64,000 nucleotides of DNA from Kitasatospora sp044457565 (GTDB taxonomy: Bacteria; Actinomycetota; Actinomycetes; Streptomycetales; Streptomycetaceae). The stretch covers positions 310,001 to 374,000 of the forward strand of contig NZ_JBITGZ010000001.1 of NCBI RefSeq assembly GCF_044457565.1, read 5' to 3'. Below the pieces are notes generated by a model. The model was given only the letters and a program-made list of their open reading frames with translations. It searched no databases and was not told the origin of the DNA. Shown in pieces: positions 35,471 to 42,772 of this stretch (position 1 is its first letter; every line of letters begins with the position of its first letter). The translations under genes and the position numbers were made by a program.

Positions 35471-36018
35471 CCGATCAGCGCGAGCCGTTCCTCTACGTTG
35501 TCGTCTGCGCTTCAGGCGTCGCGGACGACGTGGGCACGCTCATCACCGCCGCTCACAACGAAGGCTGGAAAGTCGGCGTGGTGGCCACCCCCAGCGCGCT
35601 CGGCTTCATAGACCAGGAAGCCATCCAGCTCCAGACCGGCTACCCCATCCGTTCGGCCTGGCGCACGCCCAGCGTCCCGCAGCCGCTACCGCCGGCCGAC
35701 GCCATCGCGGTCGTGCCCGCCACCTTCAACACCATCAACAAGTGGGCCGCCGGCATCTCGGACACGCTCGCGCTCGGCATCCTCTGCGAGGCGTACGGAC
35801 TCGGCATCCCAACCGCCGTCCAGCCGTACGTGAACTCCGCTCAGGCGGCCCACCCTGCGTACGACGAGAGCCTGGCCCGGCTCCGCTCGATGGGCGTCCT
35901 GATCGGCGACTACGTGCCCCATAAGCCCAAGGCTGGCGGAGGTCGCGACAACTACAGCTGGACCCACGTCCTTGACCTGCTCCGCCCAGTCGTCATTCCA
36001 GACGCGCGACGGGATTAG
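35467..36018 (+). CDS. flavoprotein (HFCD/CoaC-like)
   Basis: A 183-aa protein of the homo-oligomeric flavin-containing Cys decarboxylase superfamily. It has 'LYVVVCASGVADDVGTLIT' at the N-terminus, 'ADAIAVVPATFNTINKWAAG' (the PASANT-like flavin/substrate motif with N-T-I-N-K) and 'AYGLGIPTAVQPYVNS'. The TTG start overlaps the XRE gene stop. This XRE-flavoprotein pair recurs in streptomycete accessory regions. The reaction is unknown; there is no obvious CoaC Cys-His active site. Confidence 0.8.
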   Translation: MTDQREPFLYVVVCASGVADDVGTLITAAHNEGWKVGVVATPSALGFIDQEAIQLQTGYPIRSAWRTPSVPQPLPPADAIAVVPATFNTINKWAAGISDTLALGILCEAYGLGIPTAVQPYVNSAQAAHPAYDESLARLRSMGVLIGDYVPHKPKAGGGRDNYSWTHVLDLLRPVVIPDARRD

Positions 36019-36140
36019 CCCGGTAGCAGGTCTGCGGACCGGCGAGCGGTGGTCCGGCACTAGGAGGCTTGGGTGCCGGACCGCCGTCATATGCGGCACG
36101 CCTCGTTACCGGCGATGCCGCTGGGTGCGGATCTTGAGGG

Positions 36141-36512
36141 TCACCGGCGGACCAGCAAGGCCACGGCCTCATCCACCGCGCCGATGGCGTCTTCGATGCG
36201 CTCCAGGAGCTGGCGTAGGTTGGCATTCGGCTGTCCACCGGCGTTGACGTAGTGCGTCAGATGGTTGAGGTTGTTGCCGACTGCGCCGAGTTGCCGGTTG
36301 GACTCCATCAGCTCCTGGATGCCGCGGCGGTAGTCGGCAACGGCTGCGGCGGCGTAGCCGCCGGCGGCGAGTTCGGCCTGGTCGGCGGCTCGCTGGAGGA
36401 GGGTCCACTCGCTGTCGCTGAAGCGGGGGGGTGACTCGGTTGGTGCGCGGCACGCTCTCGCGCGGGCGGCGGCGCGGCACACCTCGGCCTGCGATGGTCG
36501 GCGGCTGTTCAT
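36141..36512 (-). CDS. mobC: MobC-like mobilisation accessory protein
   Basis: A 123-aa protein from the ATG at 36512, with an AAGGGA ribosome binding site. The centre reads 'YRRGIQELMESNRQLGAVGN', and 'NNLNHLTHYVNAGGQPNANL' follows: the conserved MobC pattern (R-x-G-N-N-LNQ-like) of relaxosome proteins that help relaxases nick oriT. In mobilisable elements the relaxase gene usually follows directly on the same strand, but here the region beyond is occupied by the opposite-strand flavoprotein gene. MobC is thus an orphan, and a relaxase would have to act in trans. Confidence 0.75.
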   Translation of the reverse strand: MNSRRPSQAEVCRAAARARACRAPTESPPRFSDSEWTLLQRAADQAELAAGGYAAAAVADYRRGIQELMESNRQLGAVGNNLNHLTHYVNAGGQPNANLRQLLERIEDAIGAVDEAVALLVRR

Positions 36513-36540
36513 GTCCCTTCGTCGGCACCCCTGGGCCGAC

Positions 36541-36635
36541 TCCCTCGTCGTCGGCAGGCCCCCCTGGGTCTGCCGACGACCAGGGACCTTCCGCCCCCTT
36601 CGGGGCGGGGGTGGGGTAAGGACTCCTTACCCCAC
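36541..36635. other. oriT candidate: three clustered hairpins upstream of mobC
   Basis: Hairpin 1: GTCGTCGGCAG (36547-36557) pairs with CTGCCGACGAC (36570-36580), extended by TCCCT and AGGGA. Hairpin 2: CCGCCCC (36591-36597) with GGGGCGG (36602-36608). Hairpin 3: GTGGGGTAAGG (36611-36621) with CCTTACCCCAC (36625-36635), an AT-containing palindrome. They lie 29-123 bp upstream of mobC, the usual place for an oriT. They could also act as terminators. Confidence 0.5.
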
Positions 36636-36706
36636 AACTTGCTCCGCCAGGAGCCTGATCGGGGTCGCGCTCACCGCCGTCAGTCGAGCCCCAGGAGTCT
36701 GAGCGG

Positions 36707-36916
36707 TCACCGGCCTGACTCCGCGCTCTGCTGGTGGATATCGCACTGGATGTCCTCGATGAAATCCATAGCCAGATAGCGGGTTCGGCGGCGGCCATGT
36801 CGGCACTGTTGCACATTCCAGATGCCATCAGAGCCTGCCTCGGCCGGGTGACGGCGGTCGATCTCGTGCAGGCCAGCGATCCAGGTGTCCACTTCGACGG
36901 CCGTAGTGCAGGTCAT
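36707..36916 (-). CDS. small hypothetical protein
   Basis: A 69-aa frame starting 'MTCTTAVEVDTWIAGLHEID' at the ATG at 36916, overlapping the stop of the upstream frame as ATGA. It contains 'DGIWNVQQCRHGRRRTRYLA'. No family was recognised. The coupling and ordinary composition favour a real gene. Confidence 0.45.
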   Translation of the reverse strand: MTCTTAVEVDTWIAGLHEIDRRHPAEAGSDGIWNVQQCRHGRRRTRYLAMDFIEDIQCDIHQQSAESGR

Positions 36917-37242
36917 GCGTATGGTGGTGCTCTCCGGTTCGCTGGAGGAGGTCGTCGGGTGGATGGCGTGGGGCAAGCGACTGGGCCGGCCACCCGCCCC
37001 AGGTGGTGCCGGGTCAGTTCTGGGGGGGCGGTGATCGGCTGTCCGTTCTGCTCACGTAGTTGGGCCGTCAGGGCGGTCAGCGTGTCGGAGGACAGCGGGA
37101 TCTGCTGACTGCGGATCGGCTGGACGACCACCCTCCGGGTCAGCTTGTCCTCGGCCATGACCGCCAGTTGGGCGTTCTCCAGAAGCCGCTCGGTCTCCGG
37201 GTCACCGCGCAGGTCACCGGCTGTCCGGTAAGTCCCGGTCAC
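36913..37242 (-). CDS. hypothetical protein
   Basis: A 109-aa frame from a GTG at 37242. The middle is protein-like ('ERLLENAQLAVMAEDKLTRR', 'LSSDTLTALTAQLREQNGQP') with helical stretches; the C-terminus is Arg/Pro-rich. Its stop overlaps the start of the next small frame. The start lies inside the TGACCGG repeats and lacks a clear ribosome binding site, so an internal start is possible. No family recognised. Confidence 0.42.
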   Translation of the reverse strand: MTGTYRTAGDLRGDPETERLLENAQLAVMAEDKLTRRVVVQPIRSQQIPLSSDTLTALTAQLREQNGQPITAPPELTRHHLGRVAGPVACPTPSTRRPPPANRRAPPYA

Positions 37243-37550
37243 TGACCGGGCGGCGCGGTCACCGACCGGTCAGTGACCAGCGGGGCGCTGACCGGCCGGT
37301 GACCGCCCAGGTCAGCGGCATCCGGCTGCTGGTCACCGTGACCGGCGCCGGCCGAGTGCGGCCCGATGCTGCCCGTAGGCGCGCTACCTCTGGTCACCGC
37401 CGGGGGTCTGCCCGGCGGTGCACCAGGGACGCCCGGGGCCCTGCGGTCAACGCGGTGACCGGGTGACCGGCTGACCGGGCTCGTGCTGACGCTGACAGGC
37501 GTGGTCAGCCCCCTTGACCGGAATCCGATCGACCTGACCGGAGTGACCGG
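37243..37550. repeat. TGACCGG direct-repeat cluster
   Basis: Nine copies of TGACCGG (37243, 37289, 37339, 37456, 37464, 37472, 37515, 37535, 37544) and one inverted copy (37266). Three are spaced 8 bp apart. This density is far above chance and suggests a protein-binding array, such as a transfer or replication site. Confidence 0.6.
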
Positions 37551-37725
37551 GCTGGCTGAGGTCTCCTCGGTCACTCTCGCTGGCCGCCTCCTGGGCGATA
37601 GGGATGCAGTGGTGGACCGCTCCGGCCAGGGCGAGCGGAGCGAGGGTGGACAGGCCGACGGCAGCGTGGTCCCAAACGGTCACACGGCGATAGGCCCAGT
37701 CGCTCGGCGGTGTGGTGGTGGGCAT
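37447..37725 (-). CDS. small membrane protein candidate
   Basis: A 92-aa frame from the ATG at 37725 with a GAGGA ribosome binding site. It starts 'MPTTTPPSDWAYRRVTVWDH' and has one membrane segment ('AAVGLSTLAPLALAGAVHHC'). The last third runs through the TGACCGG repeats and is low in information. Small membrane proteins of this type accompany plasmid-spread genes in streptomycete elements. Confidence 0.42.
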   Translation of the reverse strand: MPTTTPPSDWAYRRVTVWDHAAVGLSTLAPLALAGAVHHCIPIAQEAASESDRGDLSQPGHSGQVDRIPVKGADHACQRQHEPGQPVTRSPR

Positions 37726-37767
37726 GGCGGTGGGGTCCTCGCGGGTGGTGGAGGTGCTCTCTGAGAT

Positions 37768-38058
37768 CCGTCTTTGCCGTCTTGGCCGTTGAAACCGCAG
37801 GTCAGGGCTGGTACTGCTCGGTGGCCCGTGGCGTCTTGATCGCGGGCGGATGCCGTCTTGGACGGCGACCGCTTCCGTCTTGAGACGGCTATCCGTCTTG
37901 GCGGCAGGCCGCCTGACCTGCGGAATCATCGGCTGGTACGGCGGGGACGGCACAAGACGGCTGTGGGTACCGTCCCCGCCTGCCTACCGTCGGCGCGTTC
38001 GGCGGCAGGCAGGGGCGGTATCGGCTGGTGTGCCGTCTTGCATGCGGTTGGCGTCTTG
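37768..38058. repeat. CCGTCTTG iterons, oriV candidate
   Basis: CCGTCTTG or a one-base variant occurs at 37768, 37777, 37831, 37853, 37875, 37893, 38033 and 38051, and inverted (CAAGACGG) at 37953. No gene lies in this 399-bp stretch (37726-38124), directly beyond the DUF3631 ATPase gene, a location that suits a replication origin. Confidence 0.55.
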
Positions 38059-38124
38059 GCGCCATGTGGTGTGACCTGCGGTGTTACGGCAGGGACGGCA
38101 CGGACGGCAACCGCTGGTGGGTGG

Positions 38125-39417
38125 TCAGCTCTCGCTGCCCTCTCTCGGGTCGAGTGGGTGGACGGCGGGGCAGTATCGCCGCCAGGCGTCGGCGAACTTG
38201 TTGCGGGTGTACCCCTTGCGCTGGATCTCGCCGACGCGGACGTTGCCCGAGGAGATCCCGTAGTCGCGGAGCATCGCGCCGAGACCACGAGGGCTCAGGC
38301 CGCCCCGCCCTCGCTCGGCCCACGGCGCTTCGGAGTCACCGTTCAGGGCGAACAGGAGGTCGTCGGTGCTCAGGCTCTCGACATCGCCCCGGTTGAAGAA
38401 GATCCGCCGGATGTCGGCGAGTATCCTCGCGCCGCTCGGATTCTCCTCCTCGGCCTGGGCCTCGGAGGCGACCATGCGGGCGCACGCCTTGCGGGCCAGG
38501 CGCGGCCAGGGGCCGCCCGCGAGGTCGGCGATGATCACCAGCGGTTCCCAGGTGTCGGCGGCGCGGTCCTCGACCGGCATCTTGGGCTCCAGGTGCATGG
38601 CCTGGTCGGCGAGCGGCTTGGTCCAGAGCACGATCTCGGCGCGAATCTCGTTCAGGACCGTCTGGTCGCGGCGGGTGCGATACGGGCAGACGCGCTCGCC
38701 GTCGGCTCGGCGGCGCATCCGGATGACGATAGACCGGTCCATGATCGTGTCGGGCAGGTCGCCGATGCCGGCGATGGCCGCCATGGCGAAGGTGTGGAAG
38801 GCGTGGGGCTTGTGGTCGTTGCCGACCACCCGCAGCACATAGCGGTCGCGCTGGTGCCCAGCGTTGAGCAGGCCGCGCATCTCCTCGTTCTTCTCTGCCA
38901 TCTTCGGGGTGCCGAAGATGGTGTCGGCCTCGTCGACGATCAGTGTCGGAGGCTCCTCGGTAATGGAGCGGAAGACCGCCGCCGGGGTGGAATTGACCAT
39001 GATCACCGGCTGGTGCACGGTCTCGGTGAGCACGTCGAGCAGGCGGGACTTGCCGCACCGCTTGGCGGGACCGACCACGGCCAGGCGTGGTGCGTGCTGC
39101 CACGAGCCTTGCAGGTGGGTCGCCGCGACCCAGAGCGTGGCAGCGTCCAGCGCCTCCTCGGAGGGCAGGATCACGTACTTGGCGATCAGGGCCTTCAGTT
39201 GCGCGAGCAGGTCGGCGCCGCCGGTCGCGGGGACGTCCGGCATCGCGTCGAGTCCGGTTGGCTCGGTCGATCCGGCGGCGTCCCGCCCATCTCCACGGAC
39301 TGTGGACGACGCCGAAGGCTGGACCGGCAGGTACTGGCCGGGCTCTCCGGGCTTAACGACGGGTGGCCACGATGCACTTCCGGATGCATCAGTGGCTTGC
39401 GGGGACGTAGCCTTCAC
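38125..39417 (-). CDS. DUF3631-domain ATPase, likely replication protein
   Basis: A 430-aa protein from a GTG at 39417, preceded by AGAGGAG. An N-terminal disordered stretch leads to a P-loop ATPase domain with Walker A 'VVGPAKRCGKSRLLDVL' near residue 115 and Walker B 'TLIVDEADTIF' near 160. 'LRVVGNDHKPHAFHTFAMAA' and 'IMDRSIVIRMRRR' follow, then the DUF3631 helical region and a C-terminal 'GISSGNVRVGEIQRKGYTRN' winged-helix segment. DUF3631 proteins on actinobacterial integrative elements are thought to help start replication. The adjacent iterons fit that role. Confidence 0.8.
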   Translation of the reverse strand: MKATSPQATDASGSASWPPVVKPGEPGQYLPVQPSASSTVRGDGRDAAGSTEPTGLDAMPDVPATGGADLLAQLKALIAKYVILPSEEALDAATLWVAATHLQGSWQHAPRLAVVGPAKRCGKSRLLDVLTETVHQPVIMVNSTPAAVFRSITEEPPTLIVDEADTIFGTPKMAEKNEEMRGLLNAGHQRDRYVLRVVGNDHKPHAFHTFAMAAIAGIGDLPDTIMDRSIVIRMRRRADGERVCPYRTRRDQTVLNEIRAEIVLWTKPLADQAMHLEPKMPVEDRAADTWEPLVIIADLAGGPWPRLARKACARMVASEAQAEEENPSGARILADIRRIFFNRGDVESLSTDDLLFALNGDSEAPWAERGRGGLSPRGLGAMLRDYGISSGNVRVGEIQRKGYTRNKFADAWRRYCPAVHPLDPREGSES

Positions 39418-39500
39418 GGTGCACTCCTCTTGGTGGAGCGCGGGGCTGGCAGGCCCTGCTCCACCGGCTCGAATCGGTTTGGCGTGGACGGGGTGTTCAT

Positions 39501-39534
39501 GGCCCTCGGCGTTGGCGCGCCGAGGGCCGTTTTT
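39501..39534 (+). terminator. hairpin with T-run on the plus strand
   Basis: GGCCCTCGGCG (39501-39511) pairs with CGCCGAGGGCC (39518-39528), followed by GTTTTT. It is shaped as a rho-independent terminator for plus-strand transcription, although the genes on both sides are on the minus strand. Confidence 0.5.
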
Positions 39535-39553
39535 CGTACAGGAGTCGGGCCCA

Positions 39554-39751
39554 TCAGGCCCCCAGCGCCCAGTTGGCGCGCTCGTCGAGCAGTTCTTGGT
39601 CGAAGCGGGTGAGCTCGGCCTCCGGGTACAGGACACGGCGGCCGACCTTCACACCTCGCGGGCCGTAGCCGATGTGCCGCCAGTAGCGCACCGTGCTCTC
39701 GGCGGTGCGGTATCGCTCGGCGACCTCCGACGTGGTGAGGTAGCGATCCAT
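39554..39751 (-). CDS. AlpA/Xis-like helix-turn-helix protein
   Basis: A 65-aa protein reading 'MDRYLTTSEVAERYRTAEST' then 'VRYWRHIGYGPRGVKVGRRV' and 'YPEAELTRFDQELL', the excisionase/MerR-type winged helix typical of recombination directionality factors on streptomycete elements. It lies between the DUF3631 gene and the divergent XRE regulator. It probably helps excision and may regulate the replication gene downstream. Confidence 0.82.
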   Translation of the reverse strand: MDRYLTTSEVAERYRTAESTVRYWRHIGYGPRGVKVGRRVLYPEAELTRFDQELLDERANWALGA

Positions 39752-39754
39752 GAT

Positions 39755-39850
39755 TTTCCCTTTCGACTAGCTTGAGTTCCCTTCTGCATAGGTTGTACCG
39801 CGCGGAGAGCTGCTAGTCAAACGGGAAAGGACATGGTTCAATCGGGATAG
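39755..39850. promoter_or_regulatory. divergent promoter region with repeated XRE-type operators
   Basis: Two direct repeats TCAAACGGGAAAG (39817-39829) and TCAATCGGGATAG (39838-39850) begin 21 bp apart, and a related inverted copy (CTAGTCGAAAGGGAAA on the minus strand, 39755-39770) lies beside the xis-like ATG. GACTAGC and GCTAGTC form a longer inverted repeat. These are candidate sites for the adjacent XRE regulator. Confidence 0.5.
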
Positions 39851-39874
39851 CCGCGAGACACGATGGAGGACTGC

Positions 39875-40372
39875 ATGTCCGGAGAGCCGGGCAGGGGCGA
39901 AGCGCCACTGCTGTACAGCGAAGGCAACGCGGCGGCGCGCGTCGCGTTGGAACGTGAGGTCAGAGGGTGGAGCACCACCGAGCTGGCCGCGCGGATGACC
40001 AAGGCCGGCGTCCCGATGAACCAGACGGCGGTCTGGCGTATCGAGAACGGAAATCCCCGCCGCAAGATCACCTTGGACGAGGCCCTCGGCTTCGCTCGCG
40101 TCTTCGAGCTGCCCTTGGAGGAGCTCATGTCGCCGCCACTGGATGGCGTCGACATCGAGGGGAGACGCGTCGTCCAGGAGGCCGTCGAAGCGTTCTACGA
40201 GGCTCGCGATGCGCAGGACCGCCTGCACCGCACCGTCGTCGCCATCGCCGACTACATCGCAGCCCATCCCGACAGCTCGACGGGCATCCACGAGCAATGC
40301 CTCCGCCTCATGGGCGAGGAACGCGATGCCCGCGCCCTCACCGAGTACATCGAGAGCGGCGGCTACTACTAA
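39875..40372 (+). CDS. XRE-family helix-turn-helix regulator
   Basis: A 165-aa protein. The ATG at 39875 is chosen because GGAGG lies 5 nt upstream; the ATG at 39863 overlaps that site. The helix-turn-helix spans 'VRGWSTTELAARMTKAG' to 'VWRIENGNPRRKITLDEALG'. A C-terminal helical part ('AVEAFYEARDAQDRLHRTVV') resembles oligomerisation regions. It is divergent from the xis-like gene and 21 nt upstream of the integrase gene, so it probably controls integration and excision. Confidence 0.85.
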   Translation: MSGEPGRGEAPLLYSEGNAAARVALEREVRGWSTTELAARMTKAGVPMNQTAVWRIENGNPRRKITLDEALGFARVFELPLEELMSPPLDGVDIEGRRVVQEAVEAFYEARDAQDRLHRTVVAIADYIAAHPDSSTGIHEQCLRLMGEERDARALTEYIESGGYY

Positions 40373-40393
40373 CTACCAGAGGAGAAGAGCAAC

Positions 40394-41515
40394 TTGGCGA
40401 ACATCCAGAAGCGCCCCAACAACAAGTGGCGCGCGCGGTACCGAGACCTCGACGGCAAGGAACACGCCCGTCACTTCGACCGCAAGATCGACGCCCAGCG
40501 GTGGCTCGACGAAGTCACGGCCAGCCTGGTCACCGGCCAGTACGTGGACCCCCGGTCGACCAAGAAGCCGTTCAAGGACTACGCCGAGGAGTGGCGCACC
40601 CGTCAGCCCCACCGGCCCTCGACGGCCAAGGCTGTCGCCCAGCATCTGCGGTGCTACGTGTACCCGGCCTGGGAGAAGCGAGCGTTGGGCGCCATAAAGC
40701 CGGGCGACGTTCAGAGCTGGGTGACTGGTCTCTCGACCACCCACAACCTGGCGGCAAGCACAACGCGGACCGTTTTCAACACGGTCAACGCGGTCTTCCG
40801 GGCGGCCGTCCGCGACCGCATGATCCCTCGCAACCCCTGTGAGGACGCGAAGTTGCCGTCGGTGCCCCGCAAGCGGATCGTGCCGCTGCCCGTGGATCAG
40901 GTCCGCCGTCTGGCAGCGGAGATCCCTGCCCGCTACAGGGGCCTGGTCCTGCTGGGCGCTGCCACCGGACTTCGTCCCGGGGAACTCTTCGGGCTCCAGC
41001 TCCGGCACGTCGATCTGCTGCATGCGACCGTCTCGGTGGAGCAGCAGATCCAGCAGGCAGCGAAGCACGGGGTGTACGTCGGGCCGCCGAAGACCGCGCG
41101 CTCGTATCGCACCGTGCCTTTGCCGAGGGTCGCGGTCGACGCTCTCAAGGCGCACCTGCGGGACTTCCCCGTCAACGCTCCGGAGGGCTGGCTCTTCACC
41201 GCTCCCCAAGGCGGTCCGGTGGTCTACACCCACTTCATGGACGGCTCATGGCGGACCGCCTGCGAGAAGGCCGGCATATCGAAGGGCACCGGTCCACATG
41301 CCCTGCGGCATCACTACGCCAGCCTGCTGATCAAGCACGGCGAGTCGGTGAAGACCGTCTCCGAGCGGCTCGGCCACACCAATGCGGCCATGACGCTGAA
41401 CATCTACACGCACCTCTGGCCCGACTCCGAGGAGCGGACCCGGGCTGCCGTCGACAAGGCTTACGCCGACGGCGGTCCGCACCAGGGCGATCTACCGACC
41501 GCTGAAGCGGCGTAA
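40394..41515 (+). CDS. int: tyrosine recombinase integrase
   Basis: A 373-aa phage-type integrase from a TTG at 40394 with an AGAGGAG-like ribosome binding site. An N-terminal AP2-like arm-binding part ('NKWRARYRDLDGKEHARHFD') and a SAM-like core-binding domain precede the catalytic domain. Catalytic residues are Arg194 (TGLRPGEL), His302 and Arg305 (HALRHH), His328 (LGHTNAAMT) and the nucleophile Tyr338 (NIYTHLW). All are intact. It lies 111 bp from attR, and should catalyse recombination at the 14-bp ychF core. Confidence 0.93.
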   Translation: MANIQKRPNNKWRARYRDLDGKEHARHFDRKIDAQRWLDEVTASLVTGQYVDPRSTKKPFKDYAEEWRTRQPHRPSTAKAVAQHLRCYVYPAWEKRALGAIKPGDVQSWVTGLSTTHNLAASTTRTVFNTVNAVFRAAVRDRMIPRNPCEDAKLPSVPRKRIVPLPVDQVRRLAAEIPARYRGLVLLGAATGLRPGELFGLQLRHVDLLHATVSVEQQIQQAAKHGVYVGPPKTARSYRTVPLPRVAVDALKAHLRDFPVNAPEGWLFTAPQGGPVVYTHFMDGSWRTACEKAGISKGTGPHALRHHYASLLIKHGESVKTVSERLGHTNAAMTLNIYTHLWPDSEERTRAAVDKAYADGGPHQGDLPTAEAA

Positions 41516-41622
41516 CCGAGCCCGGTGCGTTGGCTGAGGTTGGCACACTTGCGGACTCCACGCGGACCGCAAGGCCGCCCAACCCGCTCCGCCGCAGGTC
41601 AGACGGCCTTTCCGCCAGTCGA

Positions 41623-42696
41623 TTAGACGTTGAAGCGGAACTCCACCACGTCGCCGTCCTGCATGACGTACTCCTTGCCCTCGATGCGGGCCTTGCCCTT
41701 GGCGCGGGCCTCGGCGATCGAGCCGCAGTCGACCAGGTCGTCGAAGGAGATGACCTCCGCCTTGATGAAGCCCTTCTGGAAGTCGGTGTGGATCACGCCG
41801 GCTGCCTCGGGCGCGGTGGCGCCCTTCTTGATCGTCCAGGCGCGGGTCTCCTTGGGGCCTGCGGTGAGGTAGCTCTGCAGGCCGAGGGTCTCGTAGCCGA
41901 CGCGGCCGAGGGTCGCCATGCCCGTCTCCTCCTGGCCCATCGACTGGAGGAGTTCGAGGGCCTCGTCCTCGTCCATGCCGATCAGCTCGGACTCGATCTT
42001 GGCGTTGAGGAAGATCGCCTCGGCGGGGGCGACCAGGGCGCGCTGGGCGTCCTTGAACTCCTCGTCCGTCAGCTCGTCCTCGTCGACGTTGAAGACGTAG
42101 AGGAAGGGCTTGGTGGTGAGCAGGTGCAGCTCGCGCACCGAGGTGGCGTCGAAGCCGGCCTCGAAGAGGGTCTTGCCGGACTCCAGGATCTTCTGGGCGG
42201 CCTCGGCGGCGGCCAGCGTGGCGGCCGACTCCTTCTTCAGGCGGGCCTCCTTCTGGAGCCGCGGCAGCACCTTCTCGATCGACTGGAGGTCGGCGAGGAT
42301 CAGCTCGGTATTGATGGTCTCGATGTCGTCCTTCGGCGAGACCTTGCCGTCCACGTGCACCACGTCCGGGTCGACGAAGGCCCGGATGACCTGGCAGATC
42401 GCGTCCGACTCACGGATGTTCGCCAGGAACTTGTTGCCCAGGCCCTCGCCGACCGACGCGCCGCGCACGATGCCCGCGATGTCCACGAAGTCCACGGTGG
42501 CCGGCAGGATGCGCTGCGAGCCGAAGATCTCGGCGAGCTTGCCCAGCCGGGCGTCCGGGACACCGACGACACCCACGTTGGGCTCGATGGTGGCGAACGG
42601 GTAGTTGGCCGCCAGCACGTCGTTCTTGGTCAGGGCGTTGAACAGGGTCGACTTGCCGACGTTCGGCAGGCCGACGATTCCGATCGTGAGCGACAT
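41623..42696 (-). CDS. ychF: redox-regulated ATPase YchF (Obg-family)
   Basis: A 357-aa OLA1/YchF ATPase, near the usual length. The P-loop GLPNVGKST is at residues 9-17, 'DFVDIAGIVRGASVGEGLGN' forms the switch region, and the C-terminal TGS domain ends 'KEYVMQDGDVVEFRFNV'. It binds ribosomes and hydrolyses ATP rather than GTP, with roles in stress response. The final residues lie in the element attachment site: the stop TAA and part of the last codon come from the element, but the protein sequence is unchanged. Its native terminator appears to be displaced to 20825-20860, so the ychF transcript now enters the element unless the integrase region provides a stop. Confidence 0.97.
   Translation of the reverse strand: MSLTIGIVGLPNVGKSTLFNALTKNDVLAANYPFATIEPNVGVVGVPDARLGKLAEIFGSQRILPATVDFVDIAGIVRGASVGEGLGNKFLANIRESDAICQVIRAFVDPDVVHVDGKVSPKDDIETINTELILADLQSIEKVLPRLQKEARLKKESAATLAAAEAAQKILESGKTLFEAGFDATSVRELHLLTTKPFLYVFNVDEDELTDEEFKDAQRALVAPAEAIFLNAKIESELIGMDEDEALELLQSMGQEETGMATLGRVGYETLGLQSYLTAGPKETRAWTIKKGATAPEAAGVIHTDFQKGFIKAEVISFDDLVDCGSIAEARAKGKARIEGKEYVMQDGDVVEFRFNV
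41627..41640. repeat. attR core, right direct repeat
   Basis: ACGTTGAAGCGGAA, identical to 20879-20892. It lies within the last codons of ychF (minus strand), and the element side supplies the TAA stop. Confidence 0.82.
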
Positions 42697-42772
42697 GAAG
42701 CGAAGTCCCGTGGGCTCGGAGGAAGGTGGAGCGGCACCGTACGGGCCGATCCCCCAGTCTACGGGCAGGCGG

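Larger units (their letters stand above)
20879..41640. mobile_element. 20.7-kb integrated element in the 3' end of ychF
   Basis: The 14-bp sequence ACGTTGAAGCGGAA occurs at both ends (20879-20892 and 41627-41640). On the minus strand it encodes the last residues of YchF. The right copy, joined to intact ychF, ends GTC-TAA. The left copy, joined to the chromosomal flank, reads GTG-TGA and is followed by a stranded terminator. The integrase, Xis-like and regulatory genes lie at the right end beside attR, as is typical of site-specific elements. Inside are a DUF3631 ATPase, an orphan MobC with oriT-like hairpins and accessory cargo. No TraB/FtsK-type transfer gene or relaxase was found, so the element is probably mobilisable in trans or defective. 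Confidence 0.85.

Noticed and set aside
34175..36140. A relaxase gene downstream of mobC
   Set aside because: The strand downstream of mobC carries only shadow frames of the XRE and flavoprotein genes; no relaxase motifs were found.
37239..37574. 111-codon frame between two small frames, with ATGA-type overlap
   Set aside because: Composition is Pro/Ser/Gly low-complexity produced by TGACCGG repeats, and it overlaps a better-supported frame.
37243..38058. CRISPR array
   Set aside because: Repeats are only 7-8 bp with irregular spacing, and no cas genes are nearby.
41516..41626. A tRNA gene as integration target next to the integrase
   Set aside because: No cloverleaf fits; the repeat coincides with the ychF coding end.
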